The translations under genes were made by a program, and so were the position numbers. The notes under the pieces are model-generated. The model searched no databases, had not been told where the DNA came from, and saw nothing but the letters and a program-made list of their open reading frames with translations. 64,000 nucleotides of DNA from Ypsolopha sequella. Its lineage: Eukaryota; Arthropoda; Insecta; Lepidoptera; Ypsolophidae. The stretch lies in assembly GCA_934047225.1 (NCBI GenBank), contig CAKOHE010000013.1, positions 62,001 to 126,000 on the forward strand, written 5' to 3'. How positions within the stretch are numbered: the stretch's first letter is position 1; the number at the start of each line of letters is the position of its first letter. Shown one piece after another: positions 42,891 to 55,437 of the stretch.

Positions 42891-45687
42891 AAACAGGATT
42901 GATGTATTTTATCAGAACGTCAGAGGCTTAAAAACAAAGCTGAACGACTGGAGACTGAACCTACTTCTTGTAGAGCAAGATCTTGTTGCTGTAACAGAAA
43001 CTAACTTAGACTCTACCATCCATGACGCAGAAGTGGTTATTAATGACTGGAGTCTACTACGTCGAGATCGTCCAACTGCATGTGGAGGAGTCCTGCTTGC
43101 TGCACGACCTGGCATCACACTTCGGCGTCGCAGTGACCTGGAGACTGATTTAGGAGAAGATCTATGGGCTTCTTTTATTCTGAACAATTTCAATTTCTGT
43201 GTTTGTGTAATTTATGTACCTCCAAAGTAAAAAGATGATGTATATATGAGATGGTTTACCAAGGTTAAAAGCATGATAGATAAATTGAATTCTATAGTTT
43301 TAATATTTGGAGATTTAAATTTAAATAGCGCTTCTGTAAATATGCGTAATTATTTTTGTTATTTCCTTACAGTTTGTGGTATAAAAGAGACGAATGAAGT
43401 GATGAACGCGTTTGAGGGAAAATTAGATGTGGTACTAGTGCCGGAGAGCTTAGGCAGCGTAGACGTGCATGCCATAGATGGTGGTGGTCTAGTTCCTCGT
43501 GCTGACGCCTACCATCCACCGCTCGATATCACCATACATCTTGATGATATTCTCCACGCACGTCAGTCTCAGTCCCTTGATCCAGGTAACGTTGATCCTG
43601 AACGTGACTGGAACTTTTCTAAGGCAAACTTCCCCCTGCTTTATTACCTGATCCATAAAGCTGATTGGAACATTGTGCTAGAAGCTAAAGATGTGGATCT
43701 AGCTGTGGAAGCATTCTATTTAGTACTATATCGTATCTTTGATCAGTGTGTCCCTAAAAAATCCAGACCAAAATCTCGGTGAAGGCGATATCCAGTTTGG
43801 TTCACGGGAGAACTAATAAATGATTTATAATGCAAGGCAGCGCTACATCGTCAGTGGAAAGCTACAAAGGATCGTGATGCGTATCTTAAGTTTAGTGGTG
43901 TAAGAGCTGATATTAAGATTAAAATGTCATCTTGCTATGATGAGTATATTCGTGATGTAGAAAGTAGTTTTAAAGATAATCCACGAGCATTTTGGAAGCA
44001 CGTAGCGAGCCTTAAGACAAAAGGTGGTTTTGAACCCTGCGTTAGTTATAATGGCAATCAAGTTCGAGGTGAAGATGCAGCTACAGCATTTGCAATTTTC
44101 TTTGCGAGCGTTTTCCTCCCAGATGTGCCTACTTTGAACGCGAATAAAACAAGTAGTCAAAACATGGCCAACTCATCAAACCATATAAATGTTACTGAAA
44201 TAACCCAACTTGAAGTAGAGATGGCTTTGAAACGACTTAAAGGTCGAAGCTCCACCGGACCAGACTGTGTTCCCCCATTTATTATAAAGGCATGTGGTGA
44301 TGTTATATCAAGGCCGTTGGGCCATATTCTGAACCTCTGTCTTGTTACCTGCAAGTACCCTTCAAAATGGAAGCTTTCTCGGGTTACTCCAATACCTAAA
44401 ACAAGTGACAAGTCCAAGGTTGAATTTTACAGACCCATAGCTGTTCTCAATTCACCTGCCAAGGTCTTTGAATCCATTTTACATAAACAAATATCGGTAC
44501 AAACTCAGCCATTCTTAAGCAATTCACAGCATGGCTTCAGAAATAAAAGATCAGTTAACACAAATTTACTGACTTTGGTTGACTTTGTATCAAGTGAAAT
44601 GGATAAAAGAATCCAGGTAGACGTAGCCTATCTTGATTTCCAAAAGGCGTTTGATCGTGTAGACAACGACGTCCTTTTGGATAAGCTCTGTTCGATCGGA
44701 TTTGCTCCAAGTTTATTGCGTCTTTTAGCGGATTACCTTAGCGACCGACAGCAGTATGTACGGCATGGATGCTATATATCAGAACCATACCATACTCGCT
44801 CTGGTGTTAGTCAGGGTTCCATTTTAGACCCTTTGCTTTTTGTTATTATGATTAATGACCTAAACCGTGTCCTAAAACATGTTAAGTGTCTGCTTTACGC
44901 TGACGACCTTAAATTATTCATTTCTATCAAGGATGTGTCTGACTGTCGGTTGCTCCAGGAAGACCTTGACGCAGTGTTCAGATGGAGCATCAAAAACAGG
45001 CTTCACTTTAATGTGACAAAATGTAACATTTTATCTTTCACTCGAGCTAGAGCACCTGTTCACGCAGTCTATACACTAGGTTTAGATACAATTGCTCGGC
45101 TGGATTGTGTTAAGGATCTTGGCGTCATCTTCGACACAAAGCTCACATTTCACGACCATATAAGGAGTTTAGCTGTGGAGTGTTACCGGAGATTGGGCTT
45201 TGTCATCCGAAATGCGAAAGACTTCCACGACACAAAAATCATTCAGCTCCTCTTTACTGCTCTTGTAAGAAGCAAAATTGAGACTAGCTCTATTATATGG
45301 AGCCCTCACGAAAAATCTTATGCTCTTATGTTAGAAAAGACTCAGAAAGCATTCTTGAGGTTTCTCTTTAAGAAAAAATTTGGATACTATCCTTTTCTAT
45401 ATCCTACTATGTACCTGCTAGGAATGTTAGGATTCAACTCCCTTGAAGTGAGGCGTACATGTGAGTTAATGGTGACCACATGTCGCATATTACGTGGCGA
45501 CACCGATTGCCCAGCGATGGTGGAGCAAGTCTGTAGGCTGTTTGCTCCTAATAAATACACCCGAGCACGATCGCATCGACTACTGTCAGTGCCTACCACC
45601 AATACCGTAGCACACCTCGAGTCTCCCTTAATGCGCGGGACTACGAAGCTTAACGCTCTCTTTTGGGCGGGCAACACTGGCACGTAA
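42850..45687 (+). pseudogene. LINE ORF2 with three in-frame stops
   Basis: One frame runs throughout, broken only by stops at 43228-43230 (TAA), 43780-43782 (TGA) and 43828-43830 (TAA). The endonuclease part has IDVFYQNVRGLKTKL, VTETNLDS, GGVLLAAR, CVIYVPP and FGDLNLNS. The RT has LKGRSSTGPDCVPPF, FYRPIAVLNSPAKVFE, YLDFQKAFDRVDND, GVSQGSILDPLLF and YADDLKLF. The C-terminal part includes LGVIFDTKLTFHDH. It overlaps the end of ORF1 in a different frame, so translation would need reinitiation or a shift. The element is dead but decayed only by point changes. Confidence 0.9.
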
Positions 45688-46092
45688 ACAAATAATATCA
45701 AAGCTGTTACGATTTTAATTAAAAACAAGTGCAAATAACGCTTTAATAAAGTTTCAGTGTATAGAAAGTGTAAACTTAACCTCAACTTACATAAATATAT
45801 ATAAACATCCAACCTGGAAACATTTTCTGGAGGATTTTCAAGAACACATTTATATCGGTGAGGAACACAAATTACCGTTCAAATTTAAAATTTGGGCAAG
45901 AAATCACAACAAACTTGTTATTTGCCAAATTTACTTGTGACGCAAAATTGCGAAGAACAGCTGATTGGGCAATTATTTTTCGAACTGTCAAAAGAATATT
46001 GCCAGCCTAAGCCAGACTTGGATGCGTTCAAAAAGATATAATTATTACGATTATGAGGAAAAGTCTCGCAGCAGCGACATCTATGATTAAAC
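45688..46092. other. 3' UTR of one LINE and 5' UTR of the next
   Basis: Contains TTTAATAAAG near 45741, which likely ends the upstream LINE. No gene. Confidence 0.4.
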
Positions 46093-47367
46093 ATGGAAAA
46101 CTCATCGACAACCGATTATGTTAACGTAAATAAGCGAAGACCTATTTATAGAAACAGATCACAATCACTTTCAGATACTGAAATTTCGAACGATTCTACA
46201 CTATTAGATATTAGTACAACGGTGGTAAGTGAATTCGACGTTGAATTGAAAGAATTGAGGCAAGAAACAAAAAATCTCAAAATTCAGCTAAGCATCACAA
46301 ACGATGAAGTCGAAAAGCTTTCTTTTGAAAATCAAAGACTCAGAAAAATTATTCAGAGCTGCGAAACAAATCTGAAAGCATGTATGGACGTATTAAGAGG
46401 ATCAATCGGTTCTCCTAGTGGATCGACTCCAAAAGTTACATCAAAACCTCTAACGCCATCTTTTGGTGATACCGCAAAACAAGGCACTTCAACCGTAACA
46501 CAAAATAAGTTAAATCCATCAAAGGTAGAGGAAGCCAATCAGAAAAAAAATCAAAACTTGAAGTCAAAGGAAGATACGCAAAAGCAGTCCAAGCCACGTC
46601 TAGATGGAGCTACAAGCCACAGAAATTCTAGAACAAAGAAGATTTTTATACTAGGTGACCAACAAGGTTTAGGTATTTCAAGCTTAGTAGTAGATTTAAG
46701 GAAATACAAATGGAACGATGTCTACAATATTTCTGCACTCATAAAGCCTGGCGCAAAGTGCGTGGATGTACTTAATTATTGTGACAAATAACGGGATATA
46801 ATTGGCCCCGACGATTGGGTAATTATTACGGTGGGATCAAATGACACTAATCCATTTCATCTAATAAAGGAACTAACCTTAGCATTGAATAAATTGCAAA
46901 ACACAAAAGTATTAGTACTGGAGGTAATTAAAAATTATTACCTGAGAGAAAAAACTCTTAATAACTTCATTTCCTCCGTAGTAGATACACAAACAAACTG
47001 CTCCTTCTTATCGCTAAACACATCAAGCATGCACACTGAAAATAACTTACAAAAATCACTTGCTCATGCCATAAATCTGGCTATCGATAGCTCAGATTAT
47101 GACAACACGTATGTAAATTTAAAATGTAGAAAAAGTCAAATTCTTCAAACAAAAAAAAGAACTGACACTAATAATACAAAAAAAGGCACATTACCGTATT
47201 TCTTTCAAAAACAAAAAGAAAAACAACCACATAAAGGTACGATACCATTCTACTTCAAAAAAAAGCAATCGGTAAACCTTACAACCCCAAATACGACACC
47301 AACTAACAATCAGTTTTTTCGTGAAAAGCAGCCTACACCAACAGGTGAATCGACAACTGAAGGATAG
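46093..47367 (+). pseudogene. LINE ORF1 with SGNH/GDSL esterase-like domain, one stop
   Basis: One frame with a single TAA at 46789-46791. The first part is a coiled coil (about residues 48-95, ELKELRQETKNLKIQL). The second part is esterase-like: IFILGDQQGLGISSL holds the block-I position, and VIITVGSNDTN matches the block-III GxND motif. A Lys-rich tail follows. CR1-group LINEs are known to carry such an esterase in ORF1. The nucleophile position reads GDQ rather than GDS, so hydrolase activity is doubtful even without the stop. It overlaps ORF2 by 47 bases in another frame. Confidence 0.8.
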
Positions 47368-50253
47368 TTCACAGTTAAATATATTTCACCAAAACATAGC
47401 GGGAGCACTTAATAAAATAGATAAACTACAAGTAAATATTTCTGATGCCGTACTTAAGGGAACAGATGTAGACGTAATTTGTCTTACAGAAACAAATATA
47501 AAAAAAGGTTCAGAAAGTAACATGAAATTAGAAAATTATAAATTAGTAGCGTCCTTTTGTCGAAATAAGAAAAAGGGTGGATCTTGTATCTTAATAAAAA
47601 ATGATATGCAATCTAAAATCTTAGACATAAGTGATAAGTTAGGTTGTTTAACTGACTTTGAAAGTTGTGGTGTTGAAATTATTGATTTGAATTTAATTGT
47701 TATATGTATTTATAGAGTGCCTGGAACACATAAAAAACGTATTGAAAACTTCTTTAGCCGTTTAGACGTAATGTTACATTCCCTAACCAAAGATAAAACA
47801 AGAAAAAAGATTGTTGTCTGCGGGGACTGGAATATAAACACATTAACACAAGATAAATTTTCGGCATCACTTATAAGTATTCTCAAAAACTATAATCTAC
47901 ACATACATATTAATAAACCAACCCGGAATAAATCTTGTCTTGATCAATTTGCCAGCAACGATCGCAGTGCTAAGGGTGAGGTACACAACTTAGTACTCTC
48001 AGATCACACGGCCCAAACTTTATCTCTTAAAATTAACAGTAAAAAAATCTTCTCTGACTGGTTTGAATACAGGAGAGATTATAATCATGATAATATCCGT
48101 AAATTTTATGGATGCATGGCTGCTCTTAGTTTTTCCGAGGTATACAACAACGAAAACGTTGAGGACGCATACAATGAATTCCAAAATCTTGTAACCCTGT
48201 TTTATGAATTGTGCTTTCCCGTCATAAAAGTAAAAATGAATAATAGACCAACTAAACTAAGATGGGTTACTAAAGGGATAAAAAATGCACACATATTAAG
48301 AGAAATCTCTATTTTAAATACCGAAACTCTAACAAAAATATGTACTCGAATAAAAATACGTACAATAAATACTCAAATTTACTAAAAAAATGTATCCTAA
48401 CAAGTCAAAGACAGCAAAACGATAAATACATTAAAAACAATAAAAATAAATGCAAAGCAACCTGGAATACAATTCAAAATAAATTTAATCGAAATATAAC
48501 TAATAATAATATTGATATGATAAAATTTAATGACAACTTATATACGAATCCTAATGACATATGCAAAATATTTAATGATTTCTTTATTGACCTAACAAAT
48601 GTAAATTCATCTAGTAATCATAATAATAGTAACCAAAATACTTTAAAGGACATAAAAAACAATGAAGGTACAATGTTCTTACAACCAACCGATCCACAAG
48701 AGGTGTTCAAGATAATAATGTCTTTAAGTAATAGTAATTCTGTGGGTTATGATGAAATTAGTACCAAAGTTCTCAAATTGTGTGCATACTATCTGTGTAT
48801 ACCAATCAGCTTCCTTATAAATCTGTCGTTTTCTGAAGGGAGCTTTCCACGAGCTTTAAAACTTTGCATTGTTAAGCCAATACACAAAAAAGGTGACAAA
48901 TCAGATCTTAACCATTACCGACCAGTAACTCTGATTCCCGTCATTTCAAAGGTATTTGAACGAACTATGCAGAAACGACTTACAAGTTTTTTAAATAAAC
49001 ATAACATCTTAACCCAGAAACAATACGCCTTTAGAAAAAACAGCTCAACTTCACTTGCATGTTTCAACCTAGTGAAAGGTGTTACTGAAAATCTAAATAA
49101 AGGTACACCAACAGTAACAATATTTTTAGATATGAGCAAAGCTTTTGACTTCGTGAATCACGAAATATTGCTATCTAAATTGCAAAGGCATGGGATTAGA
49201 GGTCTGGCCCATGATTGGTTAAAAAGTTATCTCAGTGAAAGATACCAATGCACAGAGATCTCAAATATTTGCAAGAGTCACAATATAACATTAAAACGAA
49301 ACTTTAGATCTGACTATAGGTTAAATGGAAGTGGAGTCCCACAGGGTAGTATCTTGGGACCACTTTTATTTCTCCTATACATCAATGATTTACCAAAAGC
49401 TACCATACATGAATGCTTGTTATTTGCAGATGACACCTCGATTATTATAAAATGTGAACAAAAAGATACGTTTCAAGAAAATGTAAATGATGCACTAGCT
49501 CAAGTTATACAGTGGTTACAAAATAATAATCTTAAAATTAATTTAACTTAAACAAATTTTATGCAATTTAGAAATTACCAAGCTCAACATTTTGGACTGA
49601 AAATCGAAAACAATAATGAAAAAGTAAATGAAGTGGATCATACGGTATTTTTGGGTGTCACAATTGACAAAAATCTTAATTGGAAAAAGCATGTTGAGGC
49701 TGTTTGTAGCAAACTGGATAAATTTGTCTTTGCTTTGAGACGCCTAAGGAATACCATATCTCAAACAGCAGCGATCACCGCCTACCATGGGTATGTCTCT
49801 TCAGTCCTCAACTATGGTTTGATTATGTGGGGGAACTCTGTAGAGGTTAAAAAGGCATTTAGGGTACAGAAAAAGTGTATACGAGCAATTTGTGGCGCCT
49901 GGTATACAGACAGCTGTAAACCACTTTTTAAAAAATTAAATATCCTAACTCTGCCGTGCATGTACATTAAAGAGGTTTGTTTGTTTGTGGCACAACATAA
50001 GGGCTATTTTGTAAAAAATTCAAACGCTTATGAAAAGCAAACAAGGTATAAAGATAAGCTGTATACGCCTCAATGTAAATTGGATATATATAAAAATAAT
50101 GTTTCTTACATGGCCATAAAAATATTTAATAAACTGCCATTAGAATTTAAAAGTTTGCCCATAAAAACATTTAAAAAGAAGATACACAAATGGCTTCTAG
50201 AAAAATGTTATTACGACGTCAAAGATTATTTGAATGAATGTGGTTGTGAATGA
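47321..50253 (+). pseudogene. LINE ORF2 with one frameshift and one stop
   Basis: The endonuclease half (47321 to about 48350) has LNIFHQNIAGALNKID, CLTETNIKKG, GGSCILIKND and VCGDWNIN, with the late SDHTAQTLSL. A frameshift at about 48340-48385 leads to the RT half: LSNSNSVGYDEISTKVL, LNHYRPVTLIPVISKVFE, FLDMSKAFDFVNHE, GVPQGSILGPLLF and FADDTSII. A TAA at 49549-49551 interrupts just before TNFMQF, in the same frame. The C-terminal end KCYYDVKDYLNE matches the LINE at 22980. All main motifs are present, so the copy is recently dead. Confidence 0.9.
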
Positions 50254-50707
50254 ATTTTATAATAATAATAATAAATAGGATATATAATAATGATAATACA
50301 TGATAAATAAATTTTCTTCTGTTATAGCATGTTAGTTCTTGAGAGTCAATATTTGCATACTATATATTATGGTAAAATGTGCTGTATCCAATAATAAAAA
50401 GATGTAATAACACCTATATGTATTTAAAACGCATGTTTAAGCAAATAAAATTTTATCTTGTCAATAAAACACATTACTTGGTAACTGCTCCACTTTATAT
50501 TTAAATTATACTAGCGACCTCTGACTATGTCTTCTCTGACTATGTCCCTACATTTAAACTGTTAGGTAAATTGTTCTGTTTTGCCATATTATGTTGAATT
50601 TTAATTTTATGTGTAAACTATAGGTTTGTGTGAATGTTTTTATTTGTATTTGTAAAAACTTAATTATACAGTGCAATGGATTTCTATCTGTAATGCTGTA
50701 TAAATAA

Positions 50708-50742
<35 letters not shown>

Positions 50743-50743
50743 A
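50254..50743 (+). other. LINE 3' UTR and (AAAT)n tail
   Basis: AT-rich, ending in a run of AAAT units at 50702-50743, which marks the 3' end of the LINE at 46.1-50.3 kb. Confidence 0.6.
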
Positions 50744-50754
50744 TCGCCAATAGG

Positions 50755-51010
50755 AAAAAACCGGCCAAGTGCGAGTCAGACTCGCATACCTAGGGTTCCG
50801 TATTGTGGATGATAAATTTAATTTTGTCATTTTTTTTTGTGAATTTCTCAACCGCTTTATTTTTCCTGTAATCTTTACGTAAACACATATTACCATGATT
50901 TTTTTCATATTTTTTTTGGAGATAGGGGGGGACATACATAGTTTTGTTTTTTTTTTTAAGATTTCTCGAAACCAGTGCAAGTGCTCAGAGTTTGCGCCTC
51001 GCGTGCATAT
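50755..51010. repeat. Dispersed repeat starting with a perfect palindrome
   Basis: ACCGGCCAAGTGCGAGTCAG and ACTCGCA hold the 17-base palindrome TGCGAGTCAGACTCGCA (about 50769-50785), followed by AGGGTTCCGTA. I recognise this text as a widespread invertebrate repeat head but cannot name the family. Confidence 0.6.
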
Positions 51011-52222
51011 AAGCCGCGGAAGGACGGTCGCGTGGTAAAATAAAAAGGGTTTCTCGGTGCCTCAATGCTCGGGACTCGGGATATCCTATTTTGGAGTAGT
51101 TTTTATACTATAGTTTATTCCATAGAGAATTATTGTACTGTACACTAAGTTTATTATGATGTAGGTACCTAGTAGATATGCATAGTAAGTATTCGGTTTT
51201 TTTTTTAAGGTGAGGCGCTGCCTACGTTGCCTCCCTTGGAAAACCGCCACTGCGGAAGTAATGTACAAATTCTGACTTGGACCCCCTATCTATCTGAGGC
51301 GTAAAAAAGAAGCATTCGCTTCAAAAATAACAGACCCTGAAAGATTTTTTCATAACCAGTTTCAAGCAGGCCTCTTGAAGTTCGTCGACTACTTTAGCAG
51401 TTGGTGTAACTTCTGCTATAACAGCTGGCATAAACTCTTTTAGTTCTTCGAATACGTCGGCAGTTTGTGCAACTTCCTGAAATGGTGCAGTTTTATTATT
51501 TGAATCTGACGCACCAATTCCGCCCCACAATGCTAAACATCAGTTTGTAGAGGGTAAAAATTTGAAAAAAATTTGGCGTGTTTTGTGACTCAAGGCAATT
51601 ACACTTTAAAAATAAACATACTATCAATCTTTTATTAATTATATAACTTTTAAAGAAGGATGAATTTCTCGATAAAAGCGATTCAGTTTCCATGTTTCAA
51701 AACCGATTGAAACGAAACCAACACACGCAGATACTAACAAGAAAAAACCATCTTTATTACATAAAGAAATTATGGTTAATGTCATAATGTAGCCACGATT
51801 TCACAATAACTGAAGTTTTGCGTGTGCGGCATTTGATTAGAGCAGGATAAAACTTTCCAAGGGACGCATAATCTACGAGAAATTCCCATAAAACTAAACA
51901 CTCCGAAAAAACTTGAAAACGTAAAAACTTTGACAATAATCTGACGTTGAATAATAATATTACCAATTTTAAGGTTGTTGTTAAAATAACTGCTGAATAA
52001 ACCCAATATTTAAAATACATTTGAAAGAAAACAAGGTTATTGCAAACATACTTACAAATCGATTTTTATTAACTTACCTATGGTATGAAAAATAGATTTT
52101 ACGATTGTACTAGTTTAATTAATACTTGCATTTCTACTTTCTACGGCTGGATGGCGAGCGGAATGAATAAAATTTTATAATTCATTTTGTTTTATTAAAT
52201 GTTTGTATTATGCAGAAGTATC
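51011..52222. other. AT-rich spacer with a weak minus frame
   Basis: A 69-codon minus frame at 51321-51530 (FEELKEFMPAVIAEVTP) has normal-looking composition but no recognised motif or splice context. Nothing else is supported. Confidence 0.3.
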
Positions 52223-52714
52223 TTAAGGCGAATGGATACGCCAACTGCAATTTGGACCTGTCTTTGAAGGCCTACTCCTCCCACACGGGGGGTCCAAAAA
52301 CTTTCATAAAAATATATGAGAGGCATTATAGAGTCAAAAATAAATTTTAAGTTTCATAAACTGTTTTTCTATTGTAAGTTTTGACAAAAAAAATCGAAAG
52401 TAATCGAAAGTTTCACATGATTACCACAAGAATTCTCTTACTCCTTCCAAACGCCTAAAGCGATTTTAATTATTATTTCACCAAATTAAAGGAAGTTTTT
52501 AGATCTAAAAAATTTAAGTTCAAAATTTTTTTTCCGTTCATGGCGTCCATGTGAAAAGTATTATTTTCTCCTATTTTGCGCTAGCCGGAGACGCAGTGGT
52601 TGTCATAACAGCCACTTTTCCAGGCACGCTGAAATGAACATTATTTCAATGTCGTTTCCGTTGATAGTACCGACACACATCGAGTTTCTCATTTAGCGTG
52701 GTCATACGCCTTAA
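52223..52714. mobile_element. TTAA-bordered MITE, TIR TTAAGGCG
   Basis: Left end TTAAGGCGAATGG (52223) and right end CATACGCCTTAA (ending 52714) are inverted matches. There is no coding capacity. A degenerate inverted copy lies at 28141-28595. Confidence 0.65.
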
Positions 52715-53150
52715 GTTGGGCCATCCCGTTCAGCTGCCATATAAATGTTTTAGGTGTTTGTGACGTCCTGATGGCTTTGATCTCAATGAAACTTTGTACA
52801 CATATTTATATACGTTTTCCTTCCCCCCACACCGTACTCCGACTCATCTCTCATCAAGAGGTGCAAGATGGCGAGATATTAAAAAAGCAACGAATTTGTG
52901 AAATGGTTTCAGGTAAAAACTGTTTTCATGAAACGGTAACTGTTTATTTATAGAAAAGTGTCTTCCTTACATGAACGACGTCTATATTTCTCTCTTTTTT
53001 CGTTTCCAGTATAGATAAAAGTTATACAACTTGCTAAACTGCGTAAAAACCTTGTATTTATTAGTCTATGGTAAAAACGAAGCAATATTTACGATATCCT
53101 CACAGCTAATATGATGGTGTTCTATCATTTTTTTCTTTTTGTGCTGTAAA
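52711..53150. repeat. Dispersed repeat B, copy 1
   Basis: Matches 57912-58300 at roughly 80% by eye. Shared words include GACGTCCTGATGGCTTTGAT, ATGGCGAGATATTAAAAAAG, ACATGAACGACGTCT and GATATCCT.ACAGCTA. It starts at the same TTAA that ends the MITE on its left. Confidence 0.7.
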
Positions 53151-53267
53151 GAGGCGTCATTAGATAAATAATAACTAAACAATTTTTTGTTTTCTGAATT
53201 AATACTCTGCTAATGTGTCTTAGGCGGTCTTTGAAAACTGATTTAATCCCCTAGTAAAGTATATGTT

Positions 53268-54271
53268 TGGCGACGCTAAAGGCCGAGCGGCGTCTCTGAA
53301 CGATACTATTTCTTGTTCCCATGGGAACTGATTTATGGGATAAAAAGTAGTATATACCCTATTCCAGGTCTAGAACAACATTTGTGCAAAATTTCAGCAC
53401 AATCGCTTCAGTAGATACAGCGTGAAGGAGTAACATTACATCACTTTTCTATAGGAACTTGACACCCCGTTGCCATCCTATGGGAACTGATTATTCTAGG
53501 TCTAGAACAACATTTGTGCAAAGTTTCAGCCCAATCGCTTCAGTAGATACAGCGTGAAGGAGTAACATTACATCACTTTTCTATAGGAACTTGACACCCC
53601 ATTGCCTTCCAATGGGAACTGATTTATGGGATAAAAAGTAGCCTATGTCCTATTCCAGGTCTAGAAAAACATTTGTGCAAAATTTCAGCCCAATCGCTTC
53701 AGTAGATACAGCGTGAAGGAGTAACATTACATCACTTTTCTATAGGAACTTGACACCCCGTTGCCATCCTATGGGAACTGATTATTCTAGGTCTAGAACA
53801 ACATTTGTGCAAAGTTTCAGCCCAATCGCTTCAGTAGATACAGCGTGAAGGAGTAACATTACATCACTTTTCTATAGGAACTTGACACCCCATTGCCTTC
53901 CAATGGGAACTGATTTATGGGATAAAAAGTAGCCTATGTCCTATTCCAGGTCTAGAACAACATTTGTGCAAAGTTTCAGCCCAATCGCTTCAGTAGATAC
54001 AGCGTGAAGGAGTAACATTACATCACTTTTCTATAGGAACTTGACACCCCGTTGCCATCCTATGGGAACTGATTATTCTAGGTCTAGAACAACATTTGTG
54101 CAAAGTTTCAGCCCAATCGCTTCAGTAGATACAGCGTGAAGGAGTAACATTACATCACTTTTCTATAGGAACTTGACACCCCATTGCCTTCCAATGGGAA
54201 CTGATTTATGGGATAAAAAGTAGCCTATGTCCTATTCCAGGTTTAGAACTACATTTGTGCAAAGTTTCAGC
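53268..54271 (-). repeat. Helitron-derived satellite with a 291-bp higher-order unit
   Basis: On the minus strand this is the internal 159-bp block of the Helitron at 6380-6948, amplified. The long monomer is 159 bp. A 132-bp form lacks 27 bases between GATT and CTAGGTCTAG-like text. They alternate, giving a 291-bp unit with TTGCCATCC starts at 53470, 53761 and 54052. The left edge continues into the Helitron region with GCCGAGCGGCGTCTC. Neither Helitron terminus is present. Confidence 0.9.
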
Positions 54272-55255
54272 TTAATAAACGTTTAACCTTAATAAATACT
54301 AAAGAAAAATTCCTTGAATTGGAGAGGGCACAACGGTCACTACTGAAAGTTATGTATTTTAAACCGTTCAGATTTCCTACTGAAGACCTATACAATTTGT
54401 GTGATTTACTAACAATTAGAAAACTTTATGTTTTGAACGCTGTTTTAAAACTGCACAAATCTTTACCATATGATCCCTGTATCCTTAACAAAAGGAGGAA
54501 AGATAATGTGGCACCGGTACTTTCTGCTAAATCTGTTTATGCTAGTAGACAATATCTCAAACAATCTGCGCATTTATATAACTTAGTCAATAAATACATA
54601 AATATCTACCCCATGAATAGCTATGAATGTAAAAAGTCTGTAACAAAATGGTTAAAAACAAACAGTTATGAGCAAGTTGAAACCTTGTTGCAAATTCCTG
54701 GCAAAATTTATTAATACATATATTTATTACATCTACGAAATACCTTAAAATATATTGGTTTACATTTTTTACATATTACTACATATATACTACATATAAA
54801 TACATAGATAATAAAGAAACACAATCCATTCTAAACATTCTTGCAGTAAATAGCACTTGCACCGCTTACACACCCTCACTATACAAGCCCGCACACACAC
54901 ATACACATACATTAACCCTCACCTCCTAGTAGATAAACTAAATCTGATGCCAAGACCTTGGTCGAAGGACTAGAGTTTTACAGGGTTTTTTCTCAAACAT
55001 TACACTCACCCACATACCCTCACACAGACCATAATTCACACACTAGTACATACCTCCACATTCTTATTCTTAAATTTGTCAAAATTTAAATGTATTGAAT
55101 CTTTTCTTTTTCATAATATACTATCAATGTAAATAGTGGAAGAGCGGAGCCTCCTAAGACAGGTATATTCTTTACTTAAAAGGAGACTCCAACAACTTGT
55201 AAAAATATTTATGATTAAGTTACAGAAATAAATTATTTGTATTTGTATTTGTATA
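54272..55255 (+). mobile_element. LINE 3' end with ORF2 C-terminus
   Basis: A 5'-truncated LINE. The open frame 54319-54714 is the C-terminal part of an ORF2 (LERAQRSLLKVMYFKP, LCDLLTIRKLYVLNA, then HLYNLVNKYIN), followed by a 3' UTR and a TATTTG-repeat tail at 55233-55254. It begins exactly where the Helitron satellite stops. No RT core remains. Confidence 0.75.
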
Positions 55256-55437
55256 AATGTATCGCCGATATTTTTGTCGCAATAATGCTGCCAAATTAGA
55301 ATTTGTCCCGTCCCATGTATGTTACTCTAGATTTCGAGACTTCCCAACTACAACCCTTGGATCCATGTCGTTGAAATAGCACAATAGTACTGAAATTGAA
55401 AGGAGGAACATACAACAATAAAATGTTATTGTATAAT

